Assembly (NCBI RefSeq): GCF_005860775.1
Contig: NZ_VCHQ01000004.1
Location: forward strand, 25,713 to 89,712
DNA from: Klebsiella indica
GTDB lineage: Bacteria; Pseudomonadota; Gammaproteobacteria; Enterobacterales; Enterobacteriaceae
DNA: 64,000 bases
Reading direction: 5' to 3'
The notes beneath the pieces are model-generated. The model was given only the letters and a program-made list of their open reading frames with translations, did not search any database and was not told the origin of the DNA. Below are positions 18,475 through 27,813 of the stretch, piece by piece. The position numbers and the translations under genes were made by a program. Every line of letters begins with the position of its first letter. The first letter of the stretch is position 1.

Positions 18475-20025
18475 GCCGGTAAAGTCGCGCATGCCGTCCA
18501 CCAGCGCTTCGCACCAGGCGGCGTAATCGTGGCCGCTGGAAGAGGGATGGAAGCTCACCGCATAGCCTTTATCCTTCAATACCTGCTCAAATTCGCGCGT
18601 ATTGACATAAATACCGCCATCCGGCCCGTGGGTTTCGAATTTACCCGCCTGTAACCAGAAGCGTACTGGATAGCGTGGCGATTGCTGATACTGTCGCGTC
18701 AACCAACTGGCCTCTTCCCCCGTTGGCGCCCACCAGTACGAGCCTGACAGACTCAACACATTGCCAAAATGCCGCGGATAACGCAGTGCCACCCATGATG
18801 CGGCCAGGCCGCCATAGCTGGAGCCTGCCACCACCGTTTTATGCCGACTCAGGCGGAGCCCCTGCCGATTCAGCCACGGTAGCAGCTCATGAGCCATAAA
18901 ATCGGCAAAATGGGGATTCGGCGGCAGCTCTTTCGCCCGACGCGGATGATCGAGGCTATCGATAAACACCACGTTAATCGGCGGCAACTGATGACTGGCA
19001 ATCAGGCTGTCCAGCACGTTGGCGAAGTGATATTCGTCCTGGTAAGTTTTGCCATCGAACAACATCAGGGTCCAGCGTGCAGGATGGGGCAGACGCGGAC
19101 GGTAAATCATCACTTCGCGCGTATTCTGCAAAAAGTCGCTGCGCATCTGATGACGGGTTAAGGTTCCGTGGCGCAACGGCCGTGCCATACGCTGCGCCGT
19201 GCAGAAACGCACGGGATTAAGCGCCAGCAGCGAGTAGCGATTCCAGCGGTCGTGAGCCGCATTAATGCTATGCGGGTTGAGCGGGTCCGCCTGAGCGCTG
19301 ACCAGAATCGCTCGCCGCTGCTCATGCCCGCTGCCGGTCACCTGCGGCACATCCGGAGCCAGCTTATACTGCATTAAGGTATCGGCAGGGACAACATAAC
19401 TACGAAACCAGACATCAGAGTCGCCAAGACGAAACAGCGCATCGTGCTCTCCCGCGGGGGAGCCGAGAATAAACACATTCCGGCTCGCTCCGCGCCACAG
19501 GAAAGTAACCCGCTTATGGGTCGCATCAACCGGTTCCACCATCGGCGTGCCTTCCTGCGCGCGTTCCAGCCAGAAACGTGCCGTAGACCCTCCCGACGCC
19601 AGCTCGCGCATCAGTTGCTGCAGGCGCGGGCTGGCCGGGTCCTGCATCTGAATTTTCGTCAGCGCGATGGTTTCGCGCATCTGCCACTGAAAGCGCCAGC
19701 GCGCCCCCTCTTCGCCATGCAGCACCAGCGAGGAAGCACGGTTCACCGGCAAAGAAAACAGTAAGGTTTGCTCCCCGTCCGGTGGCCCCCCCGCCAATAG
19801 TGTGCGCAGACGACGGTTATGTTCATCCAGCAACCGGGCATCGGTGACGCCGGAAATGATCGCCGCGACGTAGTTCTCACCCAGCCTGGGCAGGTCAAAA
19901 CAGACTTCGCCGCTGGCGTCGAACTTCCCCTGTAGTTCCCCCTGTAACGAAGGAGATTCGCAGTTTATCGCCGCTGCCGGTAAAGCACTCATGCCAATCA
20001 GCAGGCCGCTCCACGCCGTCTTCAT
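18403..20025 (-). CDS. periplasmic enterochelin-esterase-like hydrolase (Fes/IroE family)
   Basis: A 540-residue protein with a signal peptide (WSGLLIGMSALPAAA), an N-terminal Fes-type domain, then an alpha/beta-hydrolase esterase domain. The nucleophile elbow is GSSYGG (Ser in VVAGSSYGGLAAS), the region LMLFDGKTY is typical of Fes, and the catalytic His is likely in SSSGHDYAAW. Cytoplasmic Fes (about 400 residues) lacks a signal, so this one probably acts on siderophore trilactones in the periplasm, as IroE does. A Fur-box-like site lies 42 bases upstream. The final 20 or so residues are encoded antisense to ybdJ and look like an added tail. Confidence 0.85.
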   Translation of the reverse strand: MKTAWSGLLIGMSALPAAAINCESPSLQGELQGKFDASGEVCFDLPRLGENYVAAIISGVTDARLLDEHNRRLRTLLAGGPPDGEQTLLFSLPVNRASSLVLHGEEGARWRFQWQMRETIALTKIQMQDPASPRLQQLMRELASGGSTARFWLERAQEGTPMVEPVDATHKRVTFLWRGASRNVFILGSPAGEHDALFRLGDSDVWFRSYVVPADTLMQYKLAPDVPQVTGSGHEQRRAILVSAQADPLNPHSINAAHDRWNRYSLLALNPVRFCTAQRMARPLRHGTLTRHQMRSDFLQNTREVMIYRPRLPHPARWTLMLFDGKTYQDEYHFANVLDSLIASHQLPPINVVFIDSLDHPRRAKELPPNPHFADFMAHELLPWLNRQGLRLSRHKTVVAGSSYGGLAASWVALRYPRHFGNVLSLSGSYWWAPTGEEASWLTRQYQQSPRYPVRFWLQAGKFETHGPDGGIYVNTREFEQVLKDKGYAVSFHPSSSGHDYAAWCEALVDGMRDFTGLALKGKPAAPDPAQHQVFNYAQR

Positions 20026-20066
20026 TGCCCGATAGCTCCCTGTGAGAATTTGCCAATAACGTTAAT

Positions 20067-20085
20067 GCAAATAATAACCATTTAC
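20067..20085 (-). promoter_or_regulatory. candidate Fur box upstream of the esterase
   Basis: GCAAATAATAACCATTTAC matches the 19-bp Fur consensus (GATAATGATAATCATTATC) at 13 positions and lies 42 bases upstream of the esterase ATG. Iron repression is expected for siderophore esterases. Confidence 0.5.
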
Positions 20086-20342
20086 AATGGTGTTACCACT
20101 GTAAACAGGCGCCACCGCAGTAATCCCCTCTCAGCGCGCGTTTTTGGCGACAGCCCGGCCAGGAATAGTCATAAGAACATTTCGATAGATGAATCATGGC
20201 CATGAATTTCACGGTGTTAACGCTCAACGCAGACTCGTCGCAGCACACCGACGATCCAGACGCCCCGCTAAAAAGAATAGCGGTAACAAAGACGCTATCG
20301 GTGACGGAAAACGACGCCCGAGATACCCGCTAAGAGTAAATA

Positions 20343-20366
20343 TCCGCCGACAAAAAGGCCGGCGGA
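20343..20366 (-). terminator. hairpin at the end of ramA
   Basis: TCCGCCG (20343-20349) and CGGCGGA (20360-20366) form a perfect 7-bp stem 7 bases beyond the ramA stop, with a T-run inside the loop on the minus strand. Probably the ramA transcript terminator. Confidence 0.5.
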
Positions 20367-20372
20367 GGGTTT

Positions 20373-20714
20373 TCAGTGAGTACGACTGTGATTCTCTTTA
20401 CGATAGGCACCCGGCGGCTGATTAAACGTGCGGGTGAAGATGCGGGTAAAGGTTTGCTGCGAGTCAAAGCCGTATTTCAGGCAAATATCATAGACTCGCT
20501 GATCGGTATCGCGCAGATCCCGTGCCGCCAGCAGCAGTTTACGCGCGCGAATGTAGCGCCCCAGACTCTCCCCTTTGTACTGTAAAAACAGTCGTTGCAA
20601 ATGCCATTTCGAGTAACCGGCATGGCGCGCAATATCGTCAATACGTAGCGGCTGATGCAAATTATCATCAATCCACTCGACGATCGTATCAATAACCTGA
20701 GCGGAAATAGTCAT
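20373..20714 (-). CDS. ramA: AraC-family activator RamA
   Basis: 113 residues starting MTISAQVIDTIVEWIDDNLH, recognisable as RamA of Klebsiella/Salmonella. It is a single DNA-binding domain with two helix-turn-helix units (SKWHLQRLF and SQQTFTRIF) and no ligand domain, like MarA and SoxS. It activates acrAB-tolC and other stress genes by binding marbox sites. The start at 20714 has GAGAGGA upstream; an in-frame upstream start at 20756 lies in the end of romA and is not needed. It lies 32 bases after romA and is probably co-transcribed with it from the RamR-controlled promoter. Confidence 0.97.
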   Translation of the reverse strand: MTISAQVIDTIVEWIDDNLHQPLRIDDIARHAGYSKWHLQRLFLQYKGESLGRYIRARKLLLAARDLRDTDQRVYDICLKYGFDSQQTFTRIFTRTFNQPPGAYRKENHSRTH

Positions 20715-20746
20715 ATGTCCTCTCTCCTCCAGAACCACTCTCATCG

Positions 20747-21826
20747 TTACCGCCACCAGGCGTTAAATGATTGCGTTTTATCAGCGACCCAGACCGGCTC
20801 ACCCAACACTGGTGTCAGCAGCCGCCATGGTCGCCCTGTACTGGCCTCCGCCAGCCTTTTATACGGATCATCCCATGTGTGTTTTGCCAGCACGAAGCGC
20901 CCGGCATGGCCCGGCAGCACCGCTCGTGCATGAACATCGTCAGCGGCTTGCGCCGTCTCTTCCGGCGTCATATGGATGTACTTCCAGTCCTCGTCATACT
21001 GACCATTTTCCATAATGGCGAGGTCCACTTCGCCAAACTGTTCGCCGATAGCGTTAAAGTGCGGCCCGTAGCCGCTATCGCCGCTGTAGTAAATTTTCTG
21101 CTGCGAGGTAACCAGCATAAAGCTGGCCCACAGGGTCTGGTTACGTTTCAGGCCGCGGCCGGAAAAGTGGCGCGCAGGTAACACGTACACCGTGAGCTCA
21201 TCGCTCACCGGCAAAGACTGATTCCAGTCCGCTTCGCTGATAATCGCGCTATTCATTCCCCAGTAGCGCAGGTGCGACCCGACGCCCAGCGGCGTCACCA
21301 CCCGCTTGATTTTCGGCATCAGCGCCTTGATGGTGGCGTAGTCGAGATGGTCGTAGTGATCGTGCGAAATAATCAGCAGATCGATATCGGGCATCCCTTC
21401 AGCGTGCCACGGGTAATCACCAGGAAACGCCTTATTAATAAAAGAGAATGGTGCAGCATAGTGACTAAACACCGGGTCAATCAGAATGCGCTGGCCCGCC
21501 AGTTGCAGATACCAGGAGGAGTGTCCCAGCCAGACCAGAACGTCCTGACCTGGCGGCAGGCGGGCCAGGTCAGTTTTCACCAGCGGCAGCGGACCGGCGG
21601 GCCTGGCGTTTTCTCGCCTGGCGACAAGAAATGTCCACCACGCGGCCAGCATACTCTTTTTCCCGGTAAACCCCGGCGTTGGCAGCGCGTTATGAAACTG
21701 ACCGTCATGATAGTGAGGCGACTGTTCCACCAGGCTGAGCTGCTCGCCATGCGGCGCCTGCCCAAATCCGGCACTGAGCGCAAACGGCAAAGTTGTTGCT
21801 GACGCTAATAACATGATGGCGACCAC
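20747..21826 (-). CDS. romA: RomA, metallo-beta-lactamase-fold protein
   Basis: About 359 residues with an N-terminal hydrophobic export-like segment and a metallo-beta-lactamase fold. The metal-ligand motif SHDHYDHLD is clear, followed by YYSGDSGY and LPGHAGRF. This fits RomA, which precedes ramA in Klebsiella and Enterobacter. The frame opens with GTG at 21826; neither that codon nor the ATG at codon 5 (21814) has a good ribosome-binding site, so the start is uncertain. Family relatives include NAPE-PLD-like hydrolases; the substrate is unknown. Confidence 0.93.
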   Translation of the reverse strand: MVAIMLLASATTLPFALSAGFGQAPHGEQLSLVEQSPHYHDGQFHNALPTPGFTGKKSMLAAWWTFLVARRENARPAGPLPLVKTDLARLPPGQDVLVWLGHSSWYLQLAGQRILIDPVFSHYAAPFSFINKAFPGDYPWHAEGMPDIDLLIISHDHYDHLDYATIKALMPKIKRVVTPLGVGSHLRYWGMNSAIISEADWNQSLPVSDELTVYVLPARHFSGRGLKRNQTLWASFMLVTSQQKIYYSGDSGYGPHFNAIGEQFGEVDLAIMENGQYDEDWKYIHMTPEETAQAADDVHARAVLPGHAGRFVLAKHTWDDPYKRLAEASTGRPWRLLTPVLGEPVWVADKTQSFNAWWR

Positions 21827-21900
21827 GCTAAAGATGACAGGGTTTATATCCTGCCCCCTGGAAACCGTTTTTCTGACGGTTTTCGCGGCAGGACTTGATT

Positions 21901-21920
21901 ATGAGTGAGTAAGCACTCAT
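21901..21920. promoter_or_regulatory. RamR operator
   Basis: ATGAGTGAGTAAGCACTCAT is a perfect ATGAGTG-N6-CACTCAT palindrome, the known RamR-binding pattern, in the romA-ramR intergenic region. Binding here should repress romA-ramA. A small RNA has been described from this region in Salmonella and Klebsiella; I could not delimit one here. Confidence 0.9.
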
Positions 21921-22037
21921 TATTAGGGCGAAAGCTGAAAGTCGTCAAGACGATTTTCAAATTTTGACAGACACCGTTGCAGTGCCTGTATCAGACATGC
22001 TTAGATCGTCGTTTTATAACCTGTGAGGTAAAGTGTA

Positions 22038-22619
22038 GTGGCTCGTCCTAAGAGTGAAGATAAAAAACAAGCGTTACTGGAGGCTGCAACTGCCGCTTTT
22101 GCCCAATCGGGAATCGCGGCGTCGACCTCGGCCATTGCCCGTAGCGCGGGCGTCGCCGAGGGAACGCTGTTTCGTTATTTCGCCACCAAGGACGATCTGC
22201 TCAATGAGCTGTACCTGACAATAAAATCCGACCTGGTGAAGTCAATGATTGCCGGTCTCAATCCTGACGAACGTCGGCCAAAAGAGAACACGCGCAATAT
22301 CTGGAACAGCTATATCGACTGGGGCGTGCGTAATCCGATGGAGCATAAAGCGATTCGGCGGATGGCGCTCAGCGAAAGGATCACTGACGAAACCCGCAAC
22401 CGCGTCAAAGAGATGTTCCCGGAGCTAAACGAATTGTGCCAGCGTTCAATCAAGACCGTTTTCCAGTCTGACGAGTACCGTACCTTCGGCGACGCGTTAT
22501 TCCTTTCGCTCGCTGAAACCACCATTGAATATGCCAGCCACGAGCCGAAACGCGCCGTACGTTTTGTTGAACTGGGTTTTGAGGCGATGTGGCAGGCGCT
22601 TGCCGAGGACAATCGCTGA
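22038..22619 (+). CDS. ramR: TetR-family repressor RamR
   Basis: 193 residues with a GTG start at 22038 after TGAGGT. The TetR helix-turn-helix is at the N-terminus ([26 protein letters not shown]), and the C-terminal ligand domain is full length, with no truncation or stop. Loss of RamR is a known cause of RamA-driven multidrug resistance; this copy looks intact. It is divergent from romA-ramA with a perfect operator between. Its TGA overlaps the ATG of ybdF (TGATG), which is translational coupling. Confidence 0.96.
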   Translation: MARPKSEDKKQALLEAATAAFAQSGIAASTSAIARSAGVAEGTLFRYFATKDDLLNELYLTIKSDLVKSMIAGLNPDERRPKENTRNIWNSYIDWGVRNPMEHKAIRRMALSERITDETRNRVKEMFPELNELCQRSIKTVFQSDEYRTFGDALFLSLAETTIEYASHEPKRAVRFVELGFEAMWQALAEDNR

Positions 22620-22987
22620 TGGATCCCCGCTCGCTCCACCGCCATGCGCACCGTATCGCGCTGGCGCTTCCCTTTGCCGATCACTGCTGGCCATTTGGCC
22701 CGGAGTACGATGTGTTTAAGGTCGGCGGGCGGATTTTTATGCTGACCATGACGGTACGGGGCCGGGCGCTGGTCAACCTGAAATGCGATCCGCAAAAATC
22801 GCTGCTGTATCAGGAGATTTACCGCAGCATTAAGCCCGGCTATCACATGAATAAAAAACACTGGATCACCGTGGTACCCGGCAGTGATATCAGCGAGGAC
22901 CTGCTGGCTGAGCTTATTGGCGATTCGTGGCATCTGGTGGTCAATAAACTCAGCAAAAAAGAGCAGTTACGATTGCGCCCGGCCTGA
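22619..22987 (+). CDS. ybdF: YbdF, MmcQ/YjbR-family protein
   Basis: 122 residues starting [10 protein letters not shown] and containing [15 protein letters not shown] and [14 protein letters not shown], diagnostic of the MmcQ/YjbR (DUF419) family and close to E. coli YbdF. The fold resembles a DNA-binding double wing, but no function is established. It overlaps the ramR stop and is followed by a clear terminator, so ramR-ybdF is a two-gene transcript. In E. coli, ybdF lies in the same neighbourhood without ramR. Confidence 0.93.
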   Translation: MDPRSLHRHAHRIALALPFADHCWPFGPEYDVFKVGGRIFMLTMTVRGRALVNLKCDPQKSLLYQEIYRSIKPGYHMNKKHWITVVPGSDISEDLLAELIGDSWHLVVNKLSKKEQLRLRPA

Positions 22988-23000
22988 TTTTCAGCGTAGC

Positions 23001-23023
23001 GCGATAAGTGTTATCGCATTTTT
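23001..23023 (+). terminator. rho-independent terminator after ybdF
   Basis: GCGATAA-GTG-TTATCGC (23001-23017) followed by ATTTTT. A compact 7-bp stem with a T-run, 13 bases after the ybdF stop. Confidence 0.8.
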
Positions 23024-23105
23024 ACCCCTTATCATTTTCCCGGCATCGCTGTACTCTTCCCTCACCAGACGCACCCGCAAGGGGTTGTAAATAGTGAGGA
23101 AGAGT

Positions 23106-23759
23106 ATGGATATCATATCAGTTGCCTTAAAGCGCTACTCCACCAAGGCATTTGACGCCACTAAAAAACTGACTGCCGGGCAGGCAGAAAACCTGAAAAC
23201 GCTGCTTCAGTACAGCCCATCAAGTACCAACTCCCAACCGTGGCACTTTATCGTTGCCAGCACCGATGAAGGCAAAGCGCGCGTCGCCAAAGCGGCCAGC
23301 GGCACCTATGTGTTTAACGAACGTAAAATTCTCGACGCGTCCCATGTGGTGGTTTTTTGTGCCAAAACCGCGATGGATGACGCCTGGCTGAATCGCGTCG
23401 TTGACCAGGAAGAGGCCGATGGCCGCTTCGCCAATGCGGAAGCCAAAGCGGCAAACCATAAAGGCCGTACGTTCTTTGCTGATATGCACCGCAAAGATCT
23501 GCACGATGACGACCAGTGGATGGCAAAGCAGGTCTATCTGAACGTGGGCAACTTCCTGCTTGGCGTCGCGGCGATGGGCCTGGACGCCGTGCCGATTGAA
23601 GGCGTCGATTTCGCCATTCTGGACGCCGAATTTGACCTGAAAGCACAGGGCTACACCAGTGTGGTCGTCGTGCCGGTCGGCCACCATAGTGTTGAAGATT
23701 TTAACGCCGCCCTGCCGAAATCTCGCCTGCCGCAGGCGACAACCATCACCGAGATTTAA
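23106..23759 (+). CDS. nfsB: oxygen-insensitive NAD(P)H nitroreductase NfsB
   Basis: 217 residues starting [20 protein letters not shown], matching E. coli NfsB length and sequence pattern. The start at 23106 is preceded by GAGGAAG. It is an FMN enzyme of the nitroreductase fold (FMN-binding segments [19 protein letters not shown] and VPIEGVD) that reduces nitroaromatics such as nitrofurans by two-electron steps. It stands alone after a terminator and belongs to the conserved ybdF-nfsB-ybdG order. The coding frame is intact. Confidence 0.97.
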   Translation: MDIISVALKRYSTKAFDATKKLTAGQAENLKTLLQYSPSSTNSQPWHFIVASTDEGKARVAKAASGTYVFNERKILDASHVVVFCAKTAMDDAWLNRVVDQEEADGRFANAEAKAANHKGRTFFADMHRKDLHDDDQWMAKQVYLNVGNFLLGVAAMGLDAVPIEGVDFAILDAEFDLKAQGYTSVVVVPVGHHSVEDFNAALPKSRLPQATTITEI

Positions 23760-23937
23760 TCCTCTCCTTCTGCCCCCGGGCTGCGGCGTGAATGCGTCCC
23801 GCCCGGGTTACCGATCCGCTCTCCGGCATGCCAGATACGCTCCGCATATCGGGGACCGCCAGCGCCTGCCACGCCCCCAGCGCGCGCGGAATAATACGCT
23901 GTTGCCGACGGGTAACGTTCATCAGCCCGCTTTGTCA

Positions 23938-24804
23938 TTATTGCTTATTCAGCCACGCCAGCGCCTGCTCCCCCGCCGGGTCCATCGGCAAATAGACCAG
24001 CAGACGCGAGCCATTACGCGGGGCGGAATACCAGTACATCTGCTGTAAGCTAAATCGCCCAATCTGCGGATGTTTAAAATTTTTAACCTGATTCTCCACG
24101 CCGCGCACCTCATAGCGCTGGTGCCACAACGCCTCAAACTCCGCCGACGCGGCGAAAAAACGCGCCAGCTTATTCTCCCACGCCGGGTCACCACGGTGCT
24201 CCGCCATTGCCGCACGAAAATAAGACGCAAATGTCGCCAGTACATCGCGATTTTCGATGCGGCTTCGCCAGGTTTCATTGGTCAGATACAGATAAATGCA
24301 GTTGCGATCGTCTTCCGGGATCGTCGCGAAATCGATGCCCATCAGGCGGCAAAAGCTGTCGTTCCAGGCGACAATATCAAAGCCCGGCGTCTGAATGCTG
24401 GCGGGCTGCGGCATCAGGCTATCCAGCATTCGTCTGGCGCCGGGGCTAATACCTTCGCATACCGTGGTCTCTGTGGATTCCGGCGGCGTCAGCCCGGCCA
24501 GCACAAACAGATGCCGGGTTTCCAGTTGACTGCACTGTAGCGCATTCGCCACCCCCGCCAGCACCGTCTCCGACGGATTCACTTCCCGTCCCTGCTCCAG
24601 CCAGGTATACCAGGTGACACCGACATCCGCCAGCATCGCCACCTCTTCCCGCCGTAGCCCCGGCGTGCGCCGCCGCCCGACGCGAGGCAGCCCCAGGCGC
24701 TGCGGGTCAAGGCTTTCGCGCCGGGCGCGCAAAAATGCCCCGAGCTGTTTACGACTGTCATCGGTGATGAATCCCCCCGATTCACGTTGCGGTATTGTGG
24801 CCAT
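23938..24804 (-). CDS. XRE-family regulator with MmyB-like ligand domain
   Basis: 288 residues. The N-terminal XRE helix-turn-helix (about 17-95) has the typical RVGRRRTPGLRREEVAMLADVGVTWYTWLEQGR pattern of this family, in which the C-terminal part is a PAS-like MmyB domain thought to bind fatty-acid-type ligands (QTPGFDIVAWNDSFCRLMG). It is divergent from an MFS exporter with a 110-base shared promoter region containing an inverted repeat, so it probably controls that exporter. It is an accessory gene pair placed between nfsB and ybdG. Confidence 0.88.
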   Translation of the reverse strand: MATIPQRESGGFITDDSRKQLGAFLRARRESLDPQRLGLPRVGRRRTPGLRREEVAMLADVGVTWYTWLEQGREVNPSETVLAGVANALQCSQLETRHLFVLAGLTPPESTETTVCEGISPGARRMLDSLMPQPASIQTPGFDIVAWNDSFCRLMGIDFATIPEDDRNCIYLYLTNETWRSRIENRDVLATFASYFRAAMAEHRGDPAWENKLARFFAASAEFEALWHQRYEVRGVENQVKNFKHPQIGRFSLQQMYWYSAPRNGSRLLVYLPMDPAGEQALAWLNKQ

Positions 24805-24829
24805 AACATCTCCAGCATGGTAGTGCTGA

Positions 24830-24853
24830 TACCAGTATAGACAGGAACTGGTA
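24830..24853. promoter_or_regulatory. inverted repeat between regulator and MFS gene, candidate operator
   Basis: TACCAGT (24830-24836) and ACTGGTA (24847-24853) form a perfect 7-bp inverted repeat with 10-base spacing in the divergent promoter region. The spacing suits a dimeric helix-turn-helix protein such as the adjacent XRE regulator. Confidence 0.5.
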
Positions 24854-24914
24854 CCCGTTTAATTTATCGGTGATGCTACGACCATCCGCTGAATGACGCA
24901 ATGGAGAGTCTCCG

Positions 24915-26342
24915 ATGAATTCGTCTGCTGTTTCACCCGGTCACGCCGGTTTATTCCTCCTGTTAACTGGCCTGATGTTGCCACAAATCGATACATCGAT
25001 AACGAACGTCGCCCTGGATTCCATCACTCAGTCGCTGGCAGCCAGCGCCACGCAGCTGGAACTGATTGTCGCCCTGTACGGCGTCGCCTTCGCCGTGTGT
25101 CTGGCAATGGGGAGTAAACTTGGCGATAACTACGGTCGTCGCCGTCTGTTTATGTGGGGCGTGGCGGTTTTTAGCGTAGCCTCGCTGTTGTGCGGGCTGG
25201 CCACATCGATGACCACGCTGCTGATCGCCCGAACGTTACAAGGAGCCAGCGCGGCGCTGATCGTGCCGCAAATCCTTGCCACCCTGCACGTCACGCTAAA
25301 AGGTACCGCGCATGCCAGGGCCATCAGCTTATATGGCGGTATCGGCGGTATCTCTTTTATCGTCGGGCAAATGTGCGGCGGCTGGCTGGTGTCGGCGGAT
25401 ATTGCCGGCTTAGGCTGGCGAAACGCCTTTTTTATCAATGTGCCAATTGGCCTGCTGGTGCTGGCCTTTAGCCGCCGCTATATCCCGGAAACCCGGCGTG
25501 ACGAGCATTCGCCAGTTGACTGGCAGGGCACCTTTAGCCTCGCGCTCATCCTCTGTTGCCTGCTGTTTCCGATGGCGCTGGGGCCAGAGCTGCACTGGCC
25601 TTTAACCCTGCGTCTCTCCCTCATCGCGGTATTCCCGCTGCTGGCCTGGATGTGCGTTAGCGCTCAGCGTAAACAACAGCGAGGCGAACAACCGCTGCTA
25701 CCGCCGCGCCTGCTGAAAACGGGCAGTATGCGTTTTGGTATCGCGATTGCCCTGCTCTTTTTCAGCGCCTGGTCGGCGTTTATGTTTTGCATGGCGCTAA
25801 CCCTGCAATCCGGGCTGGGAATGGCCCCCTGGCAGTCAGGCAATAGCTTTATCGCTCTCGGCATCGCCTATTTCCTCTCTGCGCTTTACGCCCCCAGGCT
25901 GATCGCCCGCTACAGCATCGGGCGCATATTACTGACGGGTCTTGCGGTACAGATTATCGGTCTGTTGCTATTGAGCGTCACGTTTTATCGCTTCGGTATC
26001 CACACCACGACGCTGTGCCTGATACCGTCGACAGCGCTTATTGGCTACGGGCAGGCGCTGATTGTGAATACGTTTTACCGCATTGGCATGCGCGACATTA
26101 GCGCGAATGATGCCGGGGCCGGGAGCGCAATCCTCAGTACTCTGCAACAGGCAACATTTGGCCTCGGGCCAGCACTGCTGGGATCGCTCTTTTTAAGCTT
26201 CGCCCGACGCAGCGGAGGAAGTTATCCCCTCGCCTTTATTGATTTTTTAGCGGTAGAGATGGTGATGATGGTGCTGCTGGGGATTATCGCGTTGCGCTTC
26301 CGCCGTCACCTTAACGCATGCCCGACGGCGATAACGTCGTAA
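24915..26342 (+). CDS. MFS drug:H+ antiporter (DHA2/EmrB-QacA type)
   Basis: 475 residues with 14 probable membrane helices. DHA2 hallmarks are present: the motif D1-like LDSITQSLAAS segment after LPQIDTSITNVA, motif A GSKLGDNYGRRRLF between helices 2 and 3, and motif C-like GGIGGISFIVGQMCGGWL in helix 5. Exporters of this family expel drugs or toxic small molecules using the proton gradient. It is divergent from an XRE/MmyB regulator and has no membrane-fusion partner nearby, so it works alone in the inner membrane. The substrate is unknown. Confidence 0.9.
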   Translation: MNSSAVSPGHAGLFLLLTGLMLPQIDTSITNVALDSITQSLAASATQLELIVALYGVAFAVCLAMGSKLGDNYGRRRLFMWGVAVFSVASLLCGLATSMTTLLIARTLQGASAALIVPQILATLHVTLKGTAHARAISLYGGIGGISFIVGQMCGGWLVSADIAGLGWRNAFFINVPIGLLVLAFSRRYIPETRRDEHSPVDWQGTFSLALILCCLLFPMALGPELHWPLTLRLSLIAVFPLLAWMCVSAQRKQQRGEQPLLPPRLLKTGSMRFGIAIALLFFSAWSAFMFCMALTLQSGLGMAPWQSGNSFIALGIAYFLSALYAPRLIARYSIGRILLTGLAVQIIGLLLLSVTFYRFGIHTTTLCLIPSTALIGYGQALIVNTFYRIGMRDISANDAGAGSAILSTLQQATFGLGPALLGSLFLSFARRSGGSYPLAFIDFLAVEMVMMVLLGIIALRFRRHLNACPTAITS

Positions 26343-26376
26343 TTCACCTCTGCGTAACCTGAGATTTGCATAATAG

Positions 26377-26407
26377 ACATCCAGCGGTCATCATAAGCGC
26401 TGGATGT
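26377..26407 (+). promoter_or_regulatory. 10-bp perfect hairpin in the ybdG leader
   Basis: ACATCCAGCG (26377-26386) and CGCTGGATGT (26398-26407) flank an 11-base loop. The stem ends directly before the ybdG ribosome-binding site AAAGGAG. It has no T-run; it may protect the message, restrict readthrough from the MFS gene, or affect translation. Confidence 0.5.
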
Positions 26408-26419
26408 AAAGGAGACGTT

Positions 26420-27655
26420 ATGCAGGAATTAATCTCGGAAATCGCCGCGTTAGGCATCGAAATAACCCCAACCACCTCACTTATTATTATCTTCGGCATT
26501 ATTCTTCTGACGGCGGCTGTCGTTCACCTTATTTTGCATAAAGTGGTGCTGCGCACGTTCGAAAAACGGGCGCAGGCCAGTAGCCATTTGTGGCTGCAAA
26601 TTATTACGCAGAACAAACTTTTTCACCGTCTGGCCTTTACCCTGCAAGGGATAATCGTCAACGTGCAGGCGGTATTATGGCTACAAAAAGGTAGCGAGGC
26701 CGCAGAAATACTCACCACCTGCGCACAGCTGTGGGTGATGATATACGCGTTAATGTCCTTCTTTTCGCTGCTGGATGTCGTGCTTAACTTATCGCAAAAA
26801 TTCGCCTCCGCCTCTCAGCTTCCGCTTAAAGGGATATTCCAGGGAATTAAGCTGGTCTGTGCGATTATTGTCGGCATTTTGGTTATCTCATTATTAATTG
26901 GCCAGTCTCCGGCGATCCTGATTAGCGGCCTTGGCGCGATGGCGGCGGTCCTGATGCTGGTGTTCAAAGACCCGATCCTTGGCCTGGTGGCCGGTATTCA
27001 GCTCTCCGCCAACGATATGCTAAAACTCGGTGACTGGCTGGAGATGCCGAAATATGGCGCTGACGGCGCGGTGATTGATATCGGCCTGACCACGGTAAAG
27101 GTGCGTAACTGGGATAATACCATCACCACCATTCCGACCTGGTCGCTGGTTTCCGATTCGTTTAAAAACTGGAGCGGGATGTCCGCCTCCGGCGGTCGGC
27201 GAATCAAGCGCAGCCTGAATATCGATACCACCAGCATTCATTTTCTTGATGAGCAGGAGCAGCAGCGCTTGATTCAGGCCCGACTGTTAAAGCCGTATAT
27301 GGATTCGCGTCATCAGGAAATCAGCTTGTGGAACCAGCAAAATGCCGCTGACCAATCGATACTGAACCAGCGCAAAATGACCAATATCGGCACCTTCCGT
27401 GCCTATTTACAGGAGTATTTACGCAACCATCCCCGCATTCGACAAGATATGACCCTGATGGTGCGTCAACTGGCACCAGACGCCAACGGCCTGCCGCTTG
27501 AGATTTACTGCTTCACGAATACTGTGGTGTGGGCGGAATATGAAGGCATCCAGGCGGATATCTTCGACCATGTCTTTGCCGTGGTTGACGAATTTGGCCT
27601 GCGGATTCATCAGTCGCCAACCGGCAACGATATTCGTTCTCTGCGGGAGAGCTAA
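26420..27655 (+). CDS. ybdG: miniconductance mechanosensitive channel YbdG (MscM)
   Basis: 411 residues starting [15 protein letters not shown], chosen because AAAGGAG lies before 26420 and E. coli YbdG starts at the same place; an in-frame ATG at 26366 lies upstream. The MscS-like core is nearly invariant: [36 protein letters not shown] forms the pore helix, followed by the beta domain [30 protein letters not shown]. It gates small ion fluxes on hypo-osmotic stress. Single-gene unit with a leader hairpin. Confidence 0.96.
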   Translation: MQELISEIAALGIEITPTTSLIIIFGIILLTAAVVHLILHKVVLRTFEKRAQASSHLWLQIITQNKLFHRLAFTLQGIIVNVQAVLWLQKGSEAAEILTTCAQLWVMIYALMSFFSLLDVVLNLSQKFASASQLPLKGIFQGIKLVCAIIVGILVISLLIGQSPAILISGLGAMAAVLMLVFKDPILGLVAGIQLSANDMLKLGDWLEMPKYGADGAVIDIGLTTVKVRNWDNTITTIPTWSLVSDSFKNWSGMSASGGRRIKRSLNIDTTSIHFLDEQEQQRLIQARLLKPYMDSRHQEISLWNQQNAADQSILNQRKMTNIGTFRAYLQEYLRNHPRIRQDMTLMVRQLAPDANGLPLEIYCFTNTVVWAEYEGIQADIFDHVFAVVDEFGLRIHQSPTGNDIRSLRES

Positions 27656-27671
27656 TCAGGTAGACTGAGAT

Positions 27672-27696
27672 ACTGGCGCAGAAATTACGCGCCAGT
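27672..27696 (+). terminator. hairpin downstream of ybdG
   Basis: ACTGGCGC (27672-27679) and GCGCCAGT (27689-27696) form a perfect 8-bp stem with a 9-base loop, 17 bases after the ybdG stop. Only CCATTTC follows, so it is a weak or factor-assisted terminator. Confidence 0.45.
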
Positions 27697-27813
27697 CCAT
27701 TTCAGCATCGACCCTTTATCTGGTCAGCACGTCATAATGCAAAAATACGAGCAGGATGCTCAAAATACATCTCTGCTCATTTTTAAAATTAATGATTAGG
27801 GATGATATCAACA

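Larger units (their letters stand above)
20026..20372. other. intergenic region between esterase start and ramA end
   Basis: It contains a Fur-box-like sequence (20067-20085) next to the esterase start and the ramA terminator hairpin (20343-20366). A 45-codon open frame at 20196-20333 (plus) has no ribosome-binding site and no family resemblance; I do not call it a gene. Nothing else is recognised. Confidence 0.5.

Noticed and set aside
20196..20333. A 45-codon frame between the esterase and ramA.
   Set aside because: No ribosome-binding site, no hydrophobic or family pattern, and it ends by the ramA terminator.
23756..23938. A 60-codon frame (minus) between nfsB and the XRE regulator.
   Set aside because: Gly/Arg/Ala-rich composition typical of GC-rich noncoding sequence; it could be a decayed gene end, but nothing identifies it.
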